From an uncultured Solirubrobacterales bacterium (GTDB lineage: Bacteria; Actinomycetota; Thermoleophilia; Solirubrobacterales; Solirubrobacteraceae), in contig CAJBIG010000039.1 in NCBI GenBank assembly GCA_903953065.1, positions 1 to 12,790 on the forward strand: DNA of 12,790 bases, in the 5' to 3' direction. Shown here in pieces: positions 1 through 7,056 of this stretch; position 1 is the first letter of the stretch, and each line of letters starts with the position of its first letter. The notes under the pieces were generated by a model. That model was not told the DNA's origin, searched no databases, and saw only the letters and a program-made list of their open reading frames with translations. The position numbers and the translations under genes were made by a program.

Positions 1-449
1 CGGACTTCGAATACTGGCGCGCCTTCGACAACCCGGGCTGGCCTGCCCGCTACCTCTTCGGCCCAGACCTGATGCTGACCGAGGTCCACTACGGCGAAGG
101 CGGCTACGAGGAGACTGAGACGGCTATCCAAGAGCTGCTCGGCCTCGACGAGCCGCTGACCGAGCTGATCGACGCTGCCGACGGTATGGACGCAGAGCTC
201 GTCGTACCGACCCCCGATCAGCCAGGCGCCTACTGCGGCCCGTACGGCGCCGGGCAAGTCTGGGTCGTGACGGAGGCGAGCGGCGTTCTAACCGTCAACG
301 GTGAGCCGCACGAGATCGAAGCAGCAGGGGCTCATCTGCTTATCGACCACGGCCACCACTGCGACGCCGTCCTCGAATTACACGCCGAGCCGTCTCTAAC
401 GGTCCACGCAACCTGCTTCAGCGCTGGGCTTGCCGCTCCAGCTGGTTAG
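1..449 (+). CDS. Thioredoxin-like family protein, C-terminal part (5' truncated by window edge)
   Basis: The reading frame is open from base 3 to the TAG at 447-449 (148 residues), so the start and the redox-active part lie outside the window. The first visible residues (DFEYWRAFDNPGWPARYLFG, then LTEVHYGEGGYEETE) match the end of the thioredoxin fold in redoxin/TlpA/DipZ-like proteins, where a W-P-A-x-Y strand is followed by a G-E-G-x-Y-x-x-(S/T)-E helix. The remaining 80 or so residues are beta-rich and end in a VHATCFSAGL strand; they resemble the jelly-roll-like C-terminal domain attached to DipZ-type thioredoxins, though this is weaker. The CxxC motif cannot be seen. The internal ATG at 72 is not the likely start, because conserved sequence precedes it in frame. 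The stop overlaps the convergent phosphoesterase stop by 4 bp. Likely an oxidoreductase; substrate unknown. Confidence 0.7.
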   Translation, partial: DFEYWRAFDNPGWPARYLFGPDLMLTEVHYGEGGYEETETAIQELLGLDEPLTELIDAADGMDAELVVPTPDQPGAYCGPYGAGQVWVVTEASGVLTVNGEPHEIEAAGAHLLIDHGHHCDAVLELHAEPSLTVHATCFSAGLAAPAG

Positions 450-1552
450 AAGCCGCTCGTCGGCCGCTGGCCAAGATCGTCGGCGATCACAAGCTGCTGC
501 GGTGGCCCGGAATCGGTGACCAGGACGCCACGCCCCGGTCTGTAGGGGCTGACCATCTCGGTGCTGTTGATCCGCGGCTCGTCGGTCCAGCAGCCGCAGT
601 TGATCATCTGGCCGCCGTTGGGCAGCCGCCACTCGGCCGGGTCCATCCATGGCAACGGACCGGCGCAGTGGGTATGGCCAAAGATCACGTACTCGGCATC
701 GACACCGAGCAGGCTGACGACGCCGCTCATCGCCTCAAGGCCTGCGCGGCGCAGTTCATCGCTTGAGATCTTCGAACTGACCGGTCCAAGACCGGCGAGG
801 TTGATTCCCGCAATTCCAAGTGGCAGCAGAGCCGCCAGCGCTTTGCCGCGCAGCGGCGCGCGGCCGTCGCCGGAGAGCAGAGTCCAAGCCTTTGTCGTCG
901 CCGCACCGGTTGCCCAACGGCCACCGGCGGCGCGGCCGTTGGCGATCTGGTCAAGCCAGGCGTAGACGGGAGAGAGTGCGGCCTCGAAATCCTCAGCCGT
1001 TGCGCCGCCAGGCTCATCTGGCAGCCTGCCAACGATCCGCGCCATCGCGCCCGCGACAATCCGCTCGAAGGTTGGGATTGTTATCAACCGGTCGAGGTAG
1101 TGACCGTGGGTTGCCCAGACGTCATCGCGCAACCAGATCCCCGGGTACGCAACCGAGCAGTCGACGCGCTTGCCGAGCCAGCCGGCGATCGCCTCGGCCG
1201 CCGGCGATGCGCCGGCGGTGGCCCTAGTTTCTAGCCCCAGCGGCCCCGGCGCCTCAAGCGCGCCGCGGCGAGCTAGCCACGGAGAGACGAGCGCTGAATC
1301 GTGGTTGCCTGCCGCAATCACAACCTCCGAGCCTTTTGGCAGCGCAGCACCGATCGCCTCGACAATTGGCTTTGCGTCGCCGAGTGCGTCATAGAGCGGT
1401 CCGTGACGCAGCTCAAGCAGGTCACCAAGCAGAACAAGCCGGTCGATATCGGCGAGCGCTTCGCACAGCGCTGCCAGTGGCTCCGGCCTGCGCAGGATGT
1501 CAACCGGGCGGCGCGAGCCGATGTGTGTGTCGGAGATGACAAGTGTTCGCAT
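446..1552 (-). CDS. Calcineurin-like metallophosphoesterase
   Basis: A 368-residue protein with the full ordered motif set of the calcineurin-like phosphoesterase superfamily: SDTHIG (D8, H10), LLGDLLE (D44), AAGNHD (N83, H84), THGHY (H149, H151) and FGHTH (H293, H295). These residues build the two-metal centre that hydrolyses phosphomono- or diesters. No signal peptide is visible, so it is probably cytoplasmic. The 155-285 region between the last two motifs is a long, mostly helical insert with alanine- and glycine-rich stretches that might confer specificity; the substrate cannot be read from sequence. An upstream in-frame ATG at 1594 would add 14 residues, but it would overlap the divergent CoA-transferase, and the family normally starts immediately before the D-x-H strand, so the ATG at 1552 is chosen. 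A TACCCT hexamer ends 8 nt before that ATG. The TAA stop overlaps the upstream convergent gene. Confidence 0.9.
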   Translation of the reverse strand: MRTLVISDTHIGSRRPVDILRRPEPLAALCEALADIDRLVLLGDLLELRHGPLYDALGDAKPIVEAIGAALPKGSEVVIAAGNHDSALVSPWLARRGALEAPGPLGLETRATAGASPAAEAIAGWLGKRVDCSVAYPGIWLRDDVWATHGHYLDRLITIPTFERIVAGAMARIVGRLPDEPGGATAEDFEAALSPVYAWLDQIANGRAAGGRWATGAATTKAWTLLSGDGRAPLRGKALAALLPLGIAGINLAGLGPVSSKISSDELRRAGLEAMSGVVSLLGVDAEYVIFGHTHCAGPLPWMDPAEWRLPNGGQMINCGCWTDEPRINSTEMVSPYRPGRGVLVTDSGPPQQLVIADDLGQRPTSGF

Positions 1553-1560
1553 CGCCGGGC

Positions 1561-1570
1561 AGGGTAGCCT
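1561..1570. promoter_or_regulatory. Overlapping back-to-back -10-like boxes of a 26-bp divergent intergenic region
   Basis: On the plus strand TAGCCT (1565-1570) ends exactly 8 nt before the CoA-transferase ATG. On the minus strand TACCCT (1566 down to 1561) ends exactly 8 nt before the phosphoesterase ATG. The two hexamers share the central TA. Neither start has a Shine-Dalgarno sequence. This fits two leaderless transcripts starting at or next to the ATGs. The hexamers are imperfect (TAnnnT) and no -35 element is convincing, so this is a prediction. Confidence 0.4.
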
Positions 1571-1578
1571 GACGAGCA

Positions 1579-2715
1579 ATGACAGCCGGAGCACTTTCAG
1601 GAATCATCGTCGCCGACTTCAGCCGCGTGCTCGCTGGGCCGCTCGCCAGCCAGACGCTGGCGGACCTCGGTGCCGACGTAATTAAGATCGAGAAGCCGGA
1701 GGGTGGCGACGATACGCGCCAGTGGGGCCCGCCGTTTGTTGAGGAAGGCTCGACCTACTACCTCGGCCTCAACCGCGGCAAGCGTTCACTGACGCTCGAC
1801 CTTAAGGATCCGGCCGACCAGCAGCTTGCGCACGAACTATGCCGCCGCGCCGACGTGATATTCGAATCTTTCCGTCCTGGGACAATGGACCGGCTCGGCT
1901 TCGGTTGGGAGGCCGTCCGCCAGTACAACCCGCGTGCGGTCTACACCTCGATCAGCGCCTTCGGCTCGAGCGACGAGGGGGCCGCGCTTCCGGGCTACGA
2001 CTTGCTGGTTCAAGCGATGTCTGGCTACATGTCGATCACAGGCGCAGCAGACGGCCCGGCAATGAAGCCAGGCACAGCGCTGATCGATCTGGCGACCGGC
2101 CTCTACGCTGCCACCGGAACGCTGGCGGCGCTGCAGGAGCGCGAGCGCAGCGGGGAGGGTCAGCACGTTGAGGTGGCGCTGCTCGACAGCGCCCTTGCGA
2201 TGCTGCTGAACGTTGGCTCCGGCTTCCTTAACACCGGCGAGCTTCCGGCTCGAACAGGCAATGCCCACCCTTCCATCGCTCCCTACCAAACGTTCCCAAC
2301 GGCGACAGGTGACTTAGCGCTGGCGGTCGGCAACGACGCAATCTTCACGCGGTTTTGCGACGAGATAGGTCAACCTGAGATTGCAACGGACTCGCGCTTC
2401 GCTACGAACAGCGAGCGAGTAGTCCACCGCGACGCGCTGATCGCAATCCTCAGCGAGATCTTCGCGGATGAGAGCGCTGAAATCTGGACCGAGCGGCTCA
2501 CGGCAGCCGGCGTCCCTGCCGGACCGGTCAATGACGTTGCGCAGGCCTACGAATTTGCCGACGCGCTGGGCCTTGAGCCGATAGTGGAACTGGAAGGCGT
2601 CCGTTCGACCCGCTCACCGATGCGGCTTAGCCGCACGCCAGCCGTCCCCCAAAGCCGCCCGCCACGACTGGGCGAGCACAACGATGAGCTGCGCGCTTGG
2701 CTAAGTGAAGGTTAA
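1579..2715 (+). CDS. CaiB/BaiF family (family III) CoA-transferase
   Basis: A 378-residue protein covering the family III CoA-transferase fold typified by formyl-CoA transferase, CaiB and alpha-methylacyl-CoA racemase. These enzymes move CoA between carboxylates, or racemise 2-methylacyl-CoA, through a covalent aspartyl intermediate. Family hallmarks are V-x-D-(F/L)-(S/T)-R-V-L-A-G-P near residues 11-21, the [18 protein letters not shown] segment (30-47), N65-R66-G67-K68-R69-S70 and LALxxER-G-G-Q-H-like [16 protein letters not shown]170 in ALIDLATG aligns with the catalytic Asp169 of formyl-CoA transferase. The length and the TRQWGPPF segment suggest a transferase more than a racemase, but the acid substrate is not identifiable and no acyl-CoA genes are adjacent. 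The start is the first ATG, with a -10-like box 8 nt upstream and no Shine-Dalgarno. The stop overlaps the ispH stop by 4 bp. Confidence 0.92.
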   Translation: MTAGALSGIIVADFSRVLAGPLASQTLADLGADVIKIEKPEGGDDTRQWGPPFVEEGSTYYLGLNRGKRSLTLDLKDPADQQLAHELCRRADVIFESFRPGTMDRLGFGWEAVRQYNPRAVYTSISAFGSSDEGAALPGYDLLVQAMSGYMSITGAADGPAMKPGTALIDLATGLYAATGTLAALQERERSGEGQHVEVALLDSALAMLLNVGSGFLNTGELPARTGNAHPSIAPYQTFPTATGDLALAVGNDAIFTRFCDEIGQPEIATDSRFATNSERVVHRDALIAILSEIFADESAEIWTERLTAAGVPAGPVNDVAQAYEFADALGLEPIVELEGVRSTRSPMRLSRTPAVPQSRPPRLGEHNDELRAWLSEG

Positions 2716-3671
2716 GAGTCGCTGACTGCAGTCGCCTGGCGGATCGCCTTTGGCAGCATGAAACGGACGTCCTCTTCGACGACCGTGAACTCTTCGACTT
2801 CGGTTGTTCCAGCGTCGCGGAAGAGATCAACAAGGCGCTGGACCAGCTCCTCGGGAGCGCTTGCGCCCGACGTGATGCCGAGCGTGGCTACGCCTTCGAG
2901 CCAGTCCTCTTCGACCTGCGTCTCGTTGTCGATTAGGTAGGAATCGGCGCCGTGCTCGCGCGCCACCTCAACCAGACGGTTGGAGTTGGATGAGTTCTTC
3001 GACCCAATTACCAGAACCAGTTCGCAGAGCGGCGCGAGCTGTTTGACGGCCGCTTGACGGTTGGTCGTGGCGTAACAGATGTCATCGGTGCGCGGACTGA
3101 TGATCGAGGGAAAACGCTCGCGCAGGCGGTCGATGATGATGCTGGTCTCGTCTACCGAGAGCGTTGTCTGCGAAATGAAGGCGAGCTTCTCGGGGTCATC
3201 GACTTCAAGCGCGTCGACGTCGGCGACGGTCTCGACGAGGATGATCGAATCGGGTGCCTCGCCCATCGTCCCCTCGACCTCCTCGTGGCCGTCGTGGCCA
3301 ATCAGGATGATTGTGTAGCCGTCTTCGGCGAACTTGACGGCTTCACGGTGGACCTTCGTGACCAGCGGGCAGGTCGCGTCGATTGTTTGCAGCTTTCGCT
3401 CGGCTGCCTCAATGTGAACGGAGGGCGCGACGCCGTGTGCGGAGAAGACCGTGACCGCGCCTTCCGGGATTGAATCGTTCAGCTCGTCGACAAATATCGC
3501 GCCGGCATCGCGAAGCTGCTCTACGACGTGCTTGTTGTGAACGATCTCTTTACGCACGTATACAGGCGCGCCGTGAGCCTCAAGCGCGCGCTCGACCGAC
3601 TGGACGGCGCGATCAACGCCGGCGCAGTAGCCGCGCGGAGCGGCCAGCAGAATCTTCTCGGGAGCATTCAC
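2712..3671 (-). CDS. ispH: 4-hydroxy-3-methylbut-2-enyl diphosphate reductase (IspH/LytB)
   Basis: This enzyme performs the last step of the MEP isoprenoid pathway, reducing HMBPP to IPP and DMAPP with a [4Fe-4S] cluster. The three cluster cysteines are present: C16 ([12 protein letters not shown]), C101 ([11 protein letters not shown]) and C199 ([10 protein letters not shown]). Substrate-binding residues are also visible: H45 (EIVHNKHVV), H79 (SAHGV), H129 and E131 ([12 protein letters not shown]), T169-T170, and the [10 protein letters not shown] loop. Counted from the chosen GTG at 3671 the protein is 319 residues, normal for the family. An ATG at 3737 would add 22 residues of no family character and would overlap the upstream peptidase gene. 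The GTG has TACAAT ending 9 nt upstream and no Shine-Dalgarno, which suits a leaderless start. The upstream peptidase ends only 22 bp away, so read-through is also possible. The enzyme is cytoplasmic and expected to be essential. Confidence 0.96.
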   Translation of the reverse strand: MNAPEKILLAAPRGYCAGVDRAVQSVERALEAHGAPVYVRKEIVHNKHVVEQLRDAGAIFVDELNDSIPEGAVTVFSAHGVAPSVHIEAAERKLQTIDATCPLVTKVHREAVKFAEDGYTIILIGHDGHEEVEGTMGEAPDSIILVETVADVDALEVDDPEKLAFISQTTLSVDETSIIIDRLRERFPSIISPRTDDICYATTNRQAAVKQLAPLCELVLVIGSKNSSNSNRLVEVAREHGADSYLIDNETQVEEDWLEGVATLGITSGASAPEELVQRLVDLFRDAGTTEVEEFTVVEEDVRFMLPKAIRQATAVSDS

Positions 3672-3680
3672 TAAGGCGCC

Positions 3681-3686
3681 ATTGTA
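3681..3686 (-). promoter_or_regulatory. Candidate -10 box for ispH (TACAAT)
   Basis: Read on the minus strand, TACAAT lies 9 nt upstream of the ispH GTG at 3671, in the short gap after the peptidase stop. An RNA starting about 7 nt downstream would begin 1-4 nt before the GTG. No TTGACA-like -35 is seen 16-18 bp further upstream, where the sequence is peptidase coding DNA. The site supports the GTG start but is unproven. Confidence 0.4.
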
Positions 3687-3693
3687 CGAAGAG

Positions 3694-4698
3694 CTAACGG
3701 CGACGCAGCTCATCGACCAGCGTGTAGACCGTTTCACCGGTCACATCGAGCGCCCGGGGCGAGACTTTGCTGAGGTTGTCGCCCAGCGTGTCGCGCCAGG
3801 GGTACTCGAAGTCGATCAGGTCGATCGCTGCGACGCCGCGCTCAAGAAACGGCGTGTGATCGTCCCAGACCGCGGCTCCCGTGCCGCCAGGGAAGCTCGC
3901 GGCAGTTCCGGAGCGCACGGCTGCGGCGCGCAGTTTGGCCCAAAGCTGGCGGTTTGAGGTGGCCTCGCGCGGAAGCTGCAGGCCGCGATTTGCGACGAAA
4001 TCGAGCAACACCAGTTCGCCAACCTCACCCGAATGACGCGCTGCGTAAGCACGCGAGCCGCGCATTCCATTGGTATAGAAGTCGAACGAACCAGCCGGCT
4101 CCTCCTCTCCATCGAAGAGAACGAAACGAAGCTCGCGGCCCTCGGCGACCGGCCGCGCCGCGAATGCGCGCGAGAGCTCGACGACTGCAGAGGTTGCCGC
4201 CGCGCCATCGTTGGCTCCGACGAAACCCTTCGGCTCGGGCTGGACGTCATAGTGCGCGGCGACGACAACAGCAGGCAGCCTCCCTGGGATCACGCCAACA
4301 ACATTGTTCAGTCTCAGCTTTCCGGCCGTGAACGGCTCCAGCTTTCCGGCCGGAAGGCGCCCGGCCAAGTCTTTGGCAAGTCGCCTCGAGCTGGCAGAGC
4401 CTGCCGGCCTCCGGCCGTAGCGGTCAACCTGCCTGCGGAGCAAGCTGAAGGCGCGCGCCCGATCGAACCTATTGACGCTCGGGGTCGGCACGCCGTCGCC
4501 CGGCTGCCCCGCTAAGAAGCGAGCTGCAACCGCTTCGCGGCCGGTTTGGGCGGGCGCGCTGGGAACCCACGGCCAGCCAGCGAGCGCGAAGTAGATCAGC
4601 ACACCGGCCAACAGAAGCTGCACAAGCAGCACAATTACAAGGACGCGAATCCCCCTGGAAGGCGGTTTCTCTTGCTCTGTTGTGGGCTCGGGCTCCAT
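3694..4698 (-). CDS. Membrane-anchored M28-family peptidase (glutaminyl-cyclase-like fold)
   Basis: A 334-residue protein with a short charged N-terminus (1-18), one strongly hydrophobic segment (about 19-41, a signal anchor), and an extracytoplasmic M28 metallopeptidase domain. Zinc-site motifs are AAHYDVQ (H149, D151), GANDGAA (D164), FDGEEEP (E198, E199), LLDFVAN (D233) and [10 protein letters not shown] (279-288). The substrate may be N-terminal amino acids of peptides; the DDH-x-PFL motif also occurs in glutaminyl cyclases, so cyclase activity cannot be excluded. The last metal ligand is unusual: most relatives have His in a W-H-T segment, but here the aligned stretch is [10 protein letters not shown] (299-308), with Asp303 or Arg302 at that place. 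The ATG at 4698 is chosen over the ATG at 4974, which would run through the divergent gene; AGGAGG lies 12 nt upstream. ispH follows after 22 bp. Confidence 0.85.
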   Translation of the reverse strand: MEPEPTTEQEKPPSRGIRVLVIVLLVQLLLAGVLIYFALAGWPWVPSAPAQTGREAVAARFLAGQPGDGVPTPSVNRFDRARAFSLLRRQVDRYGRRPAGSASSRRLAKDLAGRLPAGKLEPFTAGKLRLNNVVGVIPGRLPAVVVAAHYDVQPEPKGFVGANDGAAATSAVVELSRAFAARPVAEGRELRFVLFDGEEEPAGSFDFYTNGMRGSRAYAARHSGEVGELVLLDFVANRGLQLPREATSNRQLWAKLRAAAVRSGTAASFPGGTGAAVWDDHTPFLERGVAAIDLIDFEYPWRDTLGDNLSKVSPRALDVTGETVYTLVDELRRR

Positions 4699-4710
4699 CG
4701 GGTGGGTTGA

Positions 4711-4716
4711 CCTCCT
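4711..4716 (-). promoter_or_regulatory. Shine-Dalgarno of the M28 peptidase (AGGAGG)
   Basis: Minus-strand AGGAGG with 12 nt to the ATG at 4698. The spacing is long but the match is perfect, and it decides the start in favour of 4698 over the far-upstream ATG. Its presence implies this gene has a real 5' leader, unlike the opposite-strand neighbour. Confidence 0.6.
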
Positions 4717-4731
4717 GCGCCGCGCTGTACG

Positions 4732-4741
4732 TGTAATTACA
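4732..4741. promoter_or_regulatory. Perfect 10-bp palindrome TGTAATTACA, candidate operator
   Basis: TGTAATTACA equals its own reverse complement and lies in the 77-bp gap between the divergent peptidase and acyltransferase genes. It would fall about 34-43 bp upstream of a predicted acyltransferase RNA start, over its -35 region, and inside the 5' leader of the peptidase mRNA. A dimeric repressor bound here could affect both genes. The regulator is unknown and no binding site family is claimed. Confidence 0.35.
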
Positions 4742-4759
4742 GCCGGAGTTGCTTCGATC

Positions 4760-4767
4760 AGTATAAA
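4760..4767. promoter_or_regulatory. Overlapping divergent -10 boxes (TATAAA plus strand, TATACT minus strand)
   Basis: The plus-strand TATAAA (4762-4767) ends 8 nt before the acyltransferase ATG at 4776. The minus-strand TATACT (4765 down to 4760) would start the peptidase mRNA with a leader of roughly 50 nt holding its AGGAGG. The two boxes share TATA. Both match TATAAT at 5 of 6 positions; -35 elements are not obvious. Confidence 0.45.
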
Positions 4768-4775
4768 TTCAGAGT

Positions 4776-6188
4776 ATGGCTCAGGAACACTTTGACCGAT
4801 TGACCGCGCTCGACGCGTCGTTTCTCGAACAGGAGGGTCCGACGTCGCACATGCATGTCGGCGCCGTCGCGATGTTTGAGAACCCGGTTCCCGACTTCGA
4901 TCAGTTCCTTGACACGATCCGCGGCCGCCTCCATCTCGTGCCGCGCTATCGCCAGAAACTCTCGATTCCGCCAATGCGCAGCGGCCGCCCGGTTTGGGTT
5001 GACGACCCGAGCTTCAACATCGAATACCACGTCCGCCGCACGGCGCTGCCGCCCCCGGGCAGCGAAGAGCAACTGCTGCTGCTGACCTCGCGCATCTTCT
5101 CGCAGCAACTCGATCGCTCAAAGCCGCTCTGGGAGATGTGGATCATTGAAGGCCTTGAAGATGACCGCTGGGCGCTGATCAACAAGACCCACCACGCGAT
5201 GATCGACGGAGTCTCCGGAGTTGACCTGGCGACCGTGATCTTCGACCTCTCGCCCGAGGGAACCGTTGTTGAACATCCACCGGAGCCGTGGATGCCGGCA
5301 CCTGAGCCCGGCGACGCCGACCTGTTGGCCTCGGGAGCACTGGGCGTTGCGCGCACGGCCATCGACAGCGTCAAGAGCCTCACGAAGATGGCGTCGAGCC
5401 CGGCAGCCGTCTTCGATGGCATTCGCGACGGGATCGAAGGTATCGGCGAGATCGCTTGGGCCGGGATCAACTCGGCGCCGGCGACCCCGCTCAACGTAGA
5501 GATCGGGCCGCATCGACGCTTCCGTGTAGTGCAGGCTCAGCTCGAGGACTTCAAGCAGATCAAGAACGCGCTTGGTGGAACCGTCAACGATGCCGTCCTG
5601 ACGGTCGTCAGCGGCGCACTGCGAACTTGGCTGCAGTCGCGCGGTGTCCGCACCGAAGGGCTTGAGCTGCGCGCGCTCGTGCCGGTGTCAATCCGGCCGA
5701 AGGAAGCCCACCACGAGTTCGGCAACCAGATCGCCGCGATGCGCGGCCCGCTTCCGGTCTACATCGATGACCCGATCGCCAGGCTCGGAATGGTCCGTCA
5801 GTCGATGGATGGGCTGAAGGAATCGAAGCAGGCGCTCGGCGCCGAGGTGATCAGCGAAGCACAGAACTTTGCGCCGCCAACGCTGCTGGCTCAGGCGTCG
5901 CGGCTGAACTTCTCAACGCGACTTTTCAACCTGATCGTGACCAACGTTCCAGGGCCGCAGTTCCCGCTCTATGTCGGCGGCTCGAGGCTGCTTTCGATCG
6001 CGCCGGTCGCTTTTCTGCCGCGCAACCATGCGTTGGCAATAGCGATCATGAGCTACGACGGCGGACTCAGCTTCGGTCTGCTGGGTGACTACGACCAGAT
6101 GGACGACATCGACGTGCTCGCCGACGCGCTGCAGGATTCAATCGATGAGCTTCTGGAGCTGTCAGCTGAAGCCGCGGCGGCTCAGTAG
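4776..6188 (+). CDS. WS/DGAT-family wax ester synthase / diacylglycerol O-acyltransferase
   Basis: A 470-residue bifunctional-type acyltransferase that esterifies fatty alcohols or diacylglycerol with acyl-CoA to make wax esters or triacylglycerol for storage; it acts at the inner membrane face or lipid-body surface. The catalytic HHxxxDG motif is HHAMIDG at residues 139-145. Other family marks are PLWE (117-120), GGTVNDAVLTVVSGALR (267-283), the N-x-x-G-P-like NVPGP (390-394) and a conserved C-terminal half ending in a DDIDVLADAL helix. Length fits actinobacterial Tgs-type members. The start is supported by the typical M-x-x-x-x-x-D-R-L-T-A-L-D-A-x-F-L opening. There is no Shine-Dalgarno; TATAAA ends 8 nt upstream, suggesting leaderless translation. 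The stop overlaps the convergent DUF59 gene by 7 bp. Neutral-lipid versus wax-ester preference cannot be told from sequence. Confidence 0.93.
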   Translation: MAQEHFDRLTALDASFLEQEGPTSHMHVGAVAMFENPVPDFDQFLDTIRGRLHLVPRYRQKLSIPPMRSGRPVWVDDPSFNIEYHVRRTALPPPGSEEQLLLLTSRIFSQQLDRSKPLWEMWIIEGLEDDRWALINKTHHAMIDGVSGVDLATVIFDLSPEGTVVEHPPEPWMPAPEPGDADLLASGALGVARTAIDSVKSLTKMASSPAAVFDGIRDGIEGIGEIAWAGINSAPATPLNVEIGPHRRFRVVQAQLEDFKQIKNALGGTVNDAVLTVVSGALRTWLQSRGVRTEGLELRALVPVSIRPKEAHHEFGNQIAAMRGPLPVYIDDPIARLGMVRQSMDGLKESKQALGAEVISEAQNFAPPTLLAQASRLNFSTRLFNLIVTNVPGPQFPLYVGGSRLLSIAPVAFLPRNHALAIAIMSYDGGLSFGLLGDYDQMDDIDVLADALQDSIDELLELSAEAAAAQ

Positions 6189-6478
6189 CCGAGCGCAAAC
6201 TTCGCGTCTTCGCTCATCATCTCGGGAGTCCATGGCGGCGTGAAGATCATTGCCGACTCGACGGCTTCAACACCGTCGAGGACGCTGACGAACTCTTCGA
6301 TCTGCTCCGCGACCATCGGGCCGATCGGGCAGGCGGGCGTTGTCAGCGTGTAGGTGACATGAACTTTGGGCCCGTCAACGGCAATCTCGTAGATCAATCC
6401 CAGTTCAACGAAGTCGAGCCCCAACTCAGGGTCGATTACGTTCGTTAGCGCCGCTTCGACTTCGTCAACGTTGGCCAT
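6182..6478 (-). CDS. MIP18/DUF59 family iron-sulfur cluster assembly factor (SufT/PaaD-like)
   Basis: A 98-residue single-domain protein of the MIP18 family, whose members help mature or transfer iron-sulfur clusters. It shows the N-terminal A-L-x-x-V-x-D-P-E-L-G motif (about 10-20), VELGLIYEI (24-32), and TTPACPIG with the conserved cysteine C50. The end is shorter and more divergent, with MIFTPPWTPEMMSEDAKFALGY, a typical closing P-P-W-T/S-P-x-M-M-S-E-D-A-K pattern. It stands alone here and no suf genes are in view. The ATG at 6478 is chosen because the family begins just before this residue; the alternative ATG at 6502 would read back through the inverted-repeat promoter. A TACAAT box ends 7 nt upstream of 6478 and there is no Shine-Dalgarno. 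It could serve IspH or glutamate synthase, both iron-sulfur enzymes in the window, but that is inference only. Confidence 0.9.
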   Translation of the reverse strand: MANVDEVEAALTNVIDPELGLDFVELGLIYEIAVDGPKVHVTYTLTTPACPIGPMVAEQIEEFVSVLDGVEAVESAMIFTPPWTPEMMSEDAKFALGY

Positions 6479-6483
6479 AGCGG

Positions 6484-6514
6484 CGATTGTAGCCCGCCCC
6501 ACTCCCTACAATCG
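6484..6514. promoter_or_regulatory. Mirrored divergent promoter: 9-bp inverted repeat with outward-facing TACAAT boxes
   Basis: CGATTGTAG (6484-6492) and CTACAATCG (6506-6514) are perfect inverted copies separated by 13 bp. Each arm holds TACAAT facing outward: the minus-strand copy (6491 to 6486) ends 7 nt before the DUF59 ATG, and the plus-strand copy (6507-6512) ends 12 nt before the fxsA ATG. With a 17-bp spacer, each promoter's -35 hexamer would be CGATTG, which lies within the opposite arm. The repeat could be a mutually exclusive promoter pair, a protein-binding site, or both. Confidence 0.5.
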
Positions 6515-6524
6515 AAGACGGGTC

Positions 6525-7037
6525 ATGCCTCTTCTAGTTCTACTTCTGATCGTAGTTCCAATCATCGAACTAGCGATCATCATTCAGATCGGGTCGATGA
6601 TTGGCGTCTGGTGGACTATCGCCCTTCTCGTAGCCGATTCGATATTGGGCGCTTGGCTCTTAATGCGCGAAGGCTCGCGCTCGTGGCTGCGGTTCCGCGC
6701 CGCGCTAGGCAACGGCAAGGTGCCGGCGAAAGAGACCGCCGACGGCGGACTTGTTATCTCCGGCGGTGCGCTGCTGCTGACGCCGGGCTTCCTGACCGAC
6801 ATCGTCGGTCTGCTCTTCCTGTTCCAGCCGACGCGCGACATCATCCGCCGAATCGCGCTGACGAAAGCAATCACGTACGCCGCAACGAGCGTTGGAGGGC
6901 CTGCCGGTTGGACCCTTCGCGGAGCCTTCTTTGGTTCGCGCGCCGCGAAGTACGCCCGCGCCAAGAAACCGAGTCGCGACTACGACGTTGAAGGAACGGC
7001 GACAGAAGTGAAGCAGCCCCCACCGGCGCTGCCCTAG
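6525..7037 (+). CDS. fxsA: FxsA-family membrane protein
   Basis: A 170-residue integral membrane protein of the FxsA family. The E. coli member, when overproduced, relieves phage T7 exclusion by the F plasmid; the normal role is not known. Hydrophobic segments lie at about 2-21, 27-46 and 76-101. The family signature is visible as LVADSILGAWLL followed by a basic patch (REGSRSWLRFR), then the glycine-rich ISGGALLLTPGFLTDIVGLL, in which PGFLTD (87-92) is diagnostic, and a PTRDIIRR helix. The C-terminal 35 residues are charged and probably cytoplasmic. The ATG at 6525 is chosen because hydrophobic family sequence begins there; the ATG at 6471 would overlap the divergent gene and add 18 basic residues. 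A TACAAT box ends 12 nt before the start and no good Shine-Dalgarno is present. Confidence 0.9.
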   Translation: MPLLVLLLIVVPIIELAIIIQIGSMIGVWWTIALLVADSILGAWLLMREGSRSWLRFRAALGNGKVPAKETADGGLVISGGALLLTPGFLTDIVGLLFLFQPTRDIIRRIALTKAITYAATSVGGPAGWTLRGAFFGSRAAKYARAKKPSRDYDVEGTATEVKQPPPALP

Positions 7038-7056
7038 TCGGCGCCGCCAGCTGCTG

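Noticed and set aside
1837..2289. 150-residue minus-strand frame inside the CoA-transferase
   Set aside because: Overlaps the catalytic part of a clear CoA-transferase; no family signature.
3672..3737. Upstream ATG extension of ispH
   Set aside because: Would overlap the peptidase gene and add residues without IspH similarity; the GTG fits the family start and the TACAAT spacing.
4946..5494. 182-residue minus-strand frame opposite the WS/DGAT gene
   Set aside because: Antisense to a well-supported gene; serine/arginine-rich low-complexity translation typical of a shadow frame.
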